Part shown: one piece after another, positions 13,873 to 16,629 of the stretch
Layout of the letters: the number at the start of each line of letters is the position of its first letter
Numbering within the stretch: position 1 is the first letter of the stretch
Origin: Amoeboradix gromovi
Lineage: Eukaryota; Sanchytriomycota; Sanchytriomycetes; Sanchytriales; Sanchytriaceae
Assembly: GCA_018985225.1 (NCBI GenBank)
Contig: JADGIF010000159.1
Span: 1-16,629, forward strand
DNA: 16,629 bases
Reading direction: 5' to 3'
Translations under genes and position numbers: made by a program
The notes under the pieces: model-generated
What the model was told of the DNA's origin: nothing
The model's input: the letters and a program-made list of their open reading frames with translations, nothing else
Database searches by the model: none

Positions 13873-15226
13873 ATGAGCTCTCCAACAGCACTTCAACCAG
13901 ACCTTTCTACTCCTCAAGAACAGGAGTTATATAGCGAACTTATCCAAATATATAATCAATTGAAACACGATTATTCAAATATAGATTTTTTGTTGACTCA
14001 GTTCTATAGTATTTATAATCGGTTTTTAAGCCTACCCCAGGATGACCTATCAAAGAGCAGACAGTTGTTGCAAAGCACAAGTCTTGATAAGCTTTTCGAT
14101 ACCTGTCAATCAGTTATTTTAGATATTTTATCCATACAAAATAAAATCGATAAAGGTTTATTACCGCTTTATAACAACTTGTTGGCGATTGAGCAAAAAT
14201 TAGAATACTTTGTTTGCTCTTCTAGTTTCTTATTAGAGGAAATTGAACAAATTCAGTCCCGATTAAAGATGATTGAAGATTCTTACGTTGTTAATGGAAT
14301 TTTCCAAATTTACCCTAATGAATCATCAGAAACCTCGGACATAGTAAAAGGACAAGCACTGTTAACCGGTAAACTGAACCGCTGCTACCAGCTAGCGCAC
14401 CGAGCCCTTTTAATAAACGAAAATATAAATCTAAATTTAATTCCAGTTTACGAGGAACTAGTTGAGATCCACAAGACACTAAAGCAAGAAAACACTCCTT
14501 TGCTCATTAAACTTAAAAACAGGCTCAATTCTATAGACAACAAACGAATAAATGGTATTTTTATGTTTGAAAATGAGATCTATCCAGGTCAAGCAATTTT
14601 AACTAATCTGTTGGAAGAGTGCTATGAGCTCGTATATGAAAAAGAATCTGTAAATATTCAAGACTTGGATGAAAGCCATAAAATAGCGCCGCCTTTGCTT
14701 CCATTGTATAATGAATTGGTGCAATTGCTAGCGATTTTAAAAAATTTGTTTAAAAACGAAAGATGGCTAATAAGACCAAGCGATCTGATTCCATATCAAA
14801 GTCAACTGGGAAATATAGAATCGAAAGCAGTCAATAACATATTTTATGGAACCGCTGTCAATTCTTCTGTTTCTTCTATTCCGCAAGGCCAAGCTACAAT
14901 TCACCACTTGCTACATAAATGCCATAATATAATTTACAAGCTTATCACAGATTTGGACCCTATTATGGATCCTGAATTGCAGAATGCGCATTCCCAATTG
15001 TTGGCAGTGCGGAAATGTTTACTGGAAATGAAGAAATTTACTGATTACACGTAATACATAATACTAATTTAGAAGGCAAGACTTAAACCCTATTCTATTG
15101 AAGCTGCAAATGTTTGAAAAGTATAAAATAGTAGCTAAAGATGTTGAATCGATGCAAGGCAACCTGATTATCAATCATTTGTTAAAACAATGCTACGAAT
15201 TAGTCAAGGAATTGAAATTCAAATAA
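13873..15226 (+). CDS. UPF0662 (DUF2408) family protein, Cub1/YPL260W-like
   Basis: Two exons, 13873-15050 and 15073-15226, encode 443 residues. The start is the first ATG (MSSPTALQPDLSTPQEQELY); a longer frame begins only with TTG. The protein is a series of related helical repeats, each opening with 'L-x-P-x-Y-x-E-L-V' and closing with 'GQA-x-L-x2-L-L-x2-CYEL'. Examples are LIPVYEELVEIHKTLKQ with YPGQAILTNLLEECYELVYE, and LLPLYNELVQLLAILKNLF with PQGQATIHHLLHKCHNIIYK. The middle motif IDNKRINGIF is typical of the family. I count about five repeats, the first and last more diverged. The last closes with GNLIINHLLKQCYELVKEL, present only after splicing a 22-nt intron. The fungal family includes budding-yeast YPL260W (Cub1), linked to proteasome and DNA-damage responses; its molecular function is unknown. 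It converges on the Ada3-like gene with 10 bp between stops. Confidence 0.85.
15051..15072 (+). other. 22-nt spliceosomal intron of the UPF0662 gene
   Basis: It begins GTAATACATAATAC and ends TACTAATTTAG, giving a canonical donor, a TACTAAT branch consensus and an AG only four bases after it. Splicing replaces a premature TAA with THR-like joining codon ACA and continues RQDLNPILLKLQMFEKYK to the terminal repeat. Frame is kept only if exactly this interval is removed. Confidence 0.88.
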
Positions 15227-15236
15227 ATTTATTAAC

Positions 15237-16550
15237 TTACACATCAAACACATTTTGGGACAACCTTCTCAAGTATTCCAAGCCATAATGTCCTGTAGGA
15301 AATGGTTTTTCATTCCAAAACTTGAAAATTGTGTCAACAATATCCTTATCATTCAGATCCATATCTGCATCCACAGGTACGCACCAGTTGTACATATGTT
15401 CTAGGACTTGGCTTTTCAGCTCCTCTGATCCACTTTTAAACACGCTTTCACTTGGAATGGAATCTGCGTAGAATTTATGAAAATGAAGAGTCGCATTTAC
15501 TAGAAATGCGTAATCTCTGTTGTTTGTTATTTTAGGTGCAGCTGGTTTAACAACGTCCTTGGTAAACTCATCAAATTTTGACCCAGGCTGTTCCAATAAT
15601 GAGTCTCTTTTGTCTAATAAAGCTTTAATCTCAATGTTGGTTTCTTCAAACTGTGCCATGTCATCATCGTCTCTTCGCTTCTTCCTATTTTTGATCTTTT
15701 TGTTAAAACAGACTTCAATTTCTTTGTCCAAGTCATTCAGCAGCTGAGTGTACTGATGAAACGAAATGATAAATTTGACTCGTTGAGCTAAAATTTGTTT
15801 CCTAAAGTGGTTAATGAGCTCTTGAAGTTTTAAATGACGTTGGATATGTTTAATTGCCATAGCCAGCTCATCACAAGGCGACTTATCATAAACATGGAAG
15901 CCAAGATGAGCTAACTGTTGAAACAATCGATCTTTTAAATCTTCATTTTCCGACTTGAGAGAAGAATTTATTTGTTTGAACTCTAACGCATCACTAGAAT
16001 TGATTGCCTTGAGAATGGACTCATCCATTAAAATAATCTGAATTATTCGATGTTGAATGGGGTCAATATATTCCGTAAGTGGAGGAGCATACGGAGCAGG
16101 ATCATTGCTAATCTGCCTTAGCATCATATGGTCCTCTTCATTTAAATGACGGAAATAAGGCTCAATAGTAGACCAAAATGTGGTGATGGGAATTTGATTT
16201 GATGGCTTTGGCTTAATAAATTCACCGCCAAGTAGTACTTCTGTATCAGTAGTAGTGTACTTAAGCCAGATACGTTCAGACTTGTAATCTTTAGGATGAG
16301 TTATCGTAGTAGTTTCTAATTTACCAAGCGTTTCTGGATCCTTTTCTAATTCATCCCTTGCAGTTGGGCGATATGACTTAACAGGCAGGTTTGACAAATA
16401 TTCAGATAAAGCATCTCTTGCCTTCTTTAGCGTTGCTTTATTGTGAGATTCTACCACTTCAAGGACTGAAAACTCACGAAAAGTGCGCATGAAACTTGCA
16501 TGGAGATAGCTCGAATAAAAATAGCTAGTCAGAGTTAAGATGGGGGACAT
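15237..16550 (-). CDS. Ada3/Ngg1-like subunit of the SAGA/ADA histone acetyltransferase module
   Basis: 437 residues from ATG 16550; a second Met at residue 21 (MRTFREFSVLEVV) is a plausible alternative. Residues 125-136 read FWSTIEPYFRHL, followed by PPLTEYIDP. The C-terminal half has the Ada3 hallmark layout: DELAMAIKHIQRHLKLQELI (about 227-246), a coiled coil (HQYTQLLNDLDKEIEVCFNK), a basic run KKIKNRKKRR (284-293), and IEIKALLDKRDSLLE (306-320). Ada3/Ngg1 bridges Gcn5 and Ada2 and is needed for nucleosome acetylation by SAGA. About 100 residues follow the conserved part (from NNRDYAFLVNATLHFHKF to RRLSQNVFDV), whereas Ada3 proteins usually end near the KR motif; that tail is unexplained. 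The match is by motif order, so another nuclear coiled-coil subunit is possible. Confidence 0.7.
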   Translation of the reverse strand: MSPILTLTSYFYSSYLHASFMRTFREFSVLEVVESHNKATLKKARDALSEYLSNLPVKSYRPTARDELEKDPETLGKLETTTITHPKDYKSERIWLKYTTTDTEVLLGGEFIKPKPSNQIPITTFWSTIEPYFRHLNEEDHMMLRQISNDPAPYAPPLTEYIDPIQHRIIQIILMDESILKAINSSDALEFKQINSSLKSENEDLKDRLFQQLAHLGFHVYDKSPCDELAMAIKHIQRHLKLQELINHFRKQILAQRVKFIISFHQYTQLLNDLDKEIEVCFNKKIKNRKKRRDDDDMAQFEETNIEIKALLDKRDSLLEQPGSKFDEFTKDVVKPAAPKITNNRDYAFLVNATLHFHKFYADSIPSESVFKSGSEELKSQVLEHMYNWCVPVDADMDLNDKDIVDTIFKFWNEKPFPTGHYGLEYLRRLSQNVFDV

Positions 16551-16629
16551 GCTCTGTAAAAACTAGACAAAACAAAATGTATCCAAATTTCAAAAATAAA
16601 CAGTCTGTATAGCTCTTCTTTTGCCCTTT

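Noticed and set aside
16576-16629. Plus-strand ATG reading MYPNFKNKQS before a possible GTATAG donor at the window edge
   Set aside because: Could be the first exon of a gene divergent from the Ada3-like gene, but nothing beyond the edge is visible and the donor is weak.

Overview
The window looks like nuclear DNA of a zoosporic, early-diverging fungus with a compact, AT-rich genome. A Rozella-like (Cryptomycota) organism is my best guess; this is inference, not a match I could run. Four things support it: fungal/eukaryotic nuclear genes (a SNF5/Sfh1 chromatin-remodelling subunit with a GATA finger, an Ada3/Ngg1-like SAGA subunit, a UPF0662/Cub1-like protein, a Ubr1-type UBR box), a dynein-2 intermediate-chain-like protein that implies a cilium or flagellum, spliceosomal introns of only 20 and 22 nt, and intergenic gaps of 3 to 73 bp. 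The long host reading frames contain no in-frame TAG, TAA or TGA, so the standard genetic code applies.

Layout. 1-1836 is a transposon graveyard: two Fanzor/TnpB C-terminal ends lie tail to tail and share a 54-bp inverted repeat, with one unrecognised reading frame between them. 1837-5737 is a dense host block: DYNC2I1/WDR60-like (-), a stand-alone UBR-box protein (-), a 94-residue membrane protein (+), Sfh1/SNF5 (-) and an AIG1/FAR-17a-like membrane hydrolase (+). 5746-7860 holds a degenerate IS607-family element (serine-recombinase tnpA overlapping a Fanzor/tnpB gene, both -), which appears to have inserted into an older Fanzor relic. 7924-9133 contains a decayed GIY-YIG-like gene, a diverged minisatellite and a RING-like relic. 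9680-10597 encodes an intact secreted coiled-coil protein, flanked on the other side by a second copy of the RING-like relic. 11562-13149 is a long coiled-coil gene broken by stops and frameshifts. 13290-13725 is an internally deleted derivative of the IS607/Fanzor element. The window ends with two intact convergent host genes, Cub1-like (+) and Ada3-like (-), whose stops are 10 bp apart.

Themes. (1) Five separate Fanzor/TnpB-derived segments occur in 16.6 kb, two of them sharing a 98% identical 323-bp 3' end with a conserved nested hairpin, which is where the guide-RNA scaffold (fRNA/omegaRNA) of such elements is expected. (2) The introns are near the lower size limit known for spliceosomal introns; each restores a recognisable domain. 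(3) Host genes are packed with almost no spacing, while the accessory stretch (about 5.75-13.7 kb) is loose, repeat-rich and full of pseudogenes around one intact secreted protein.
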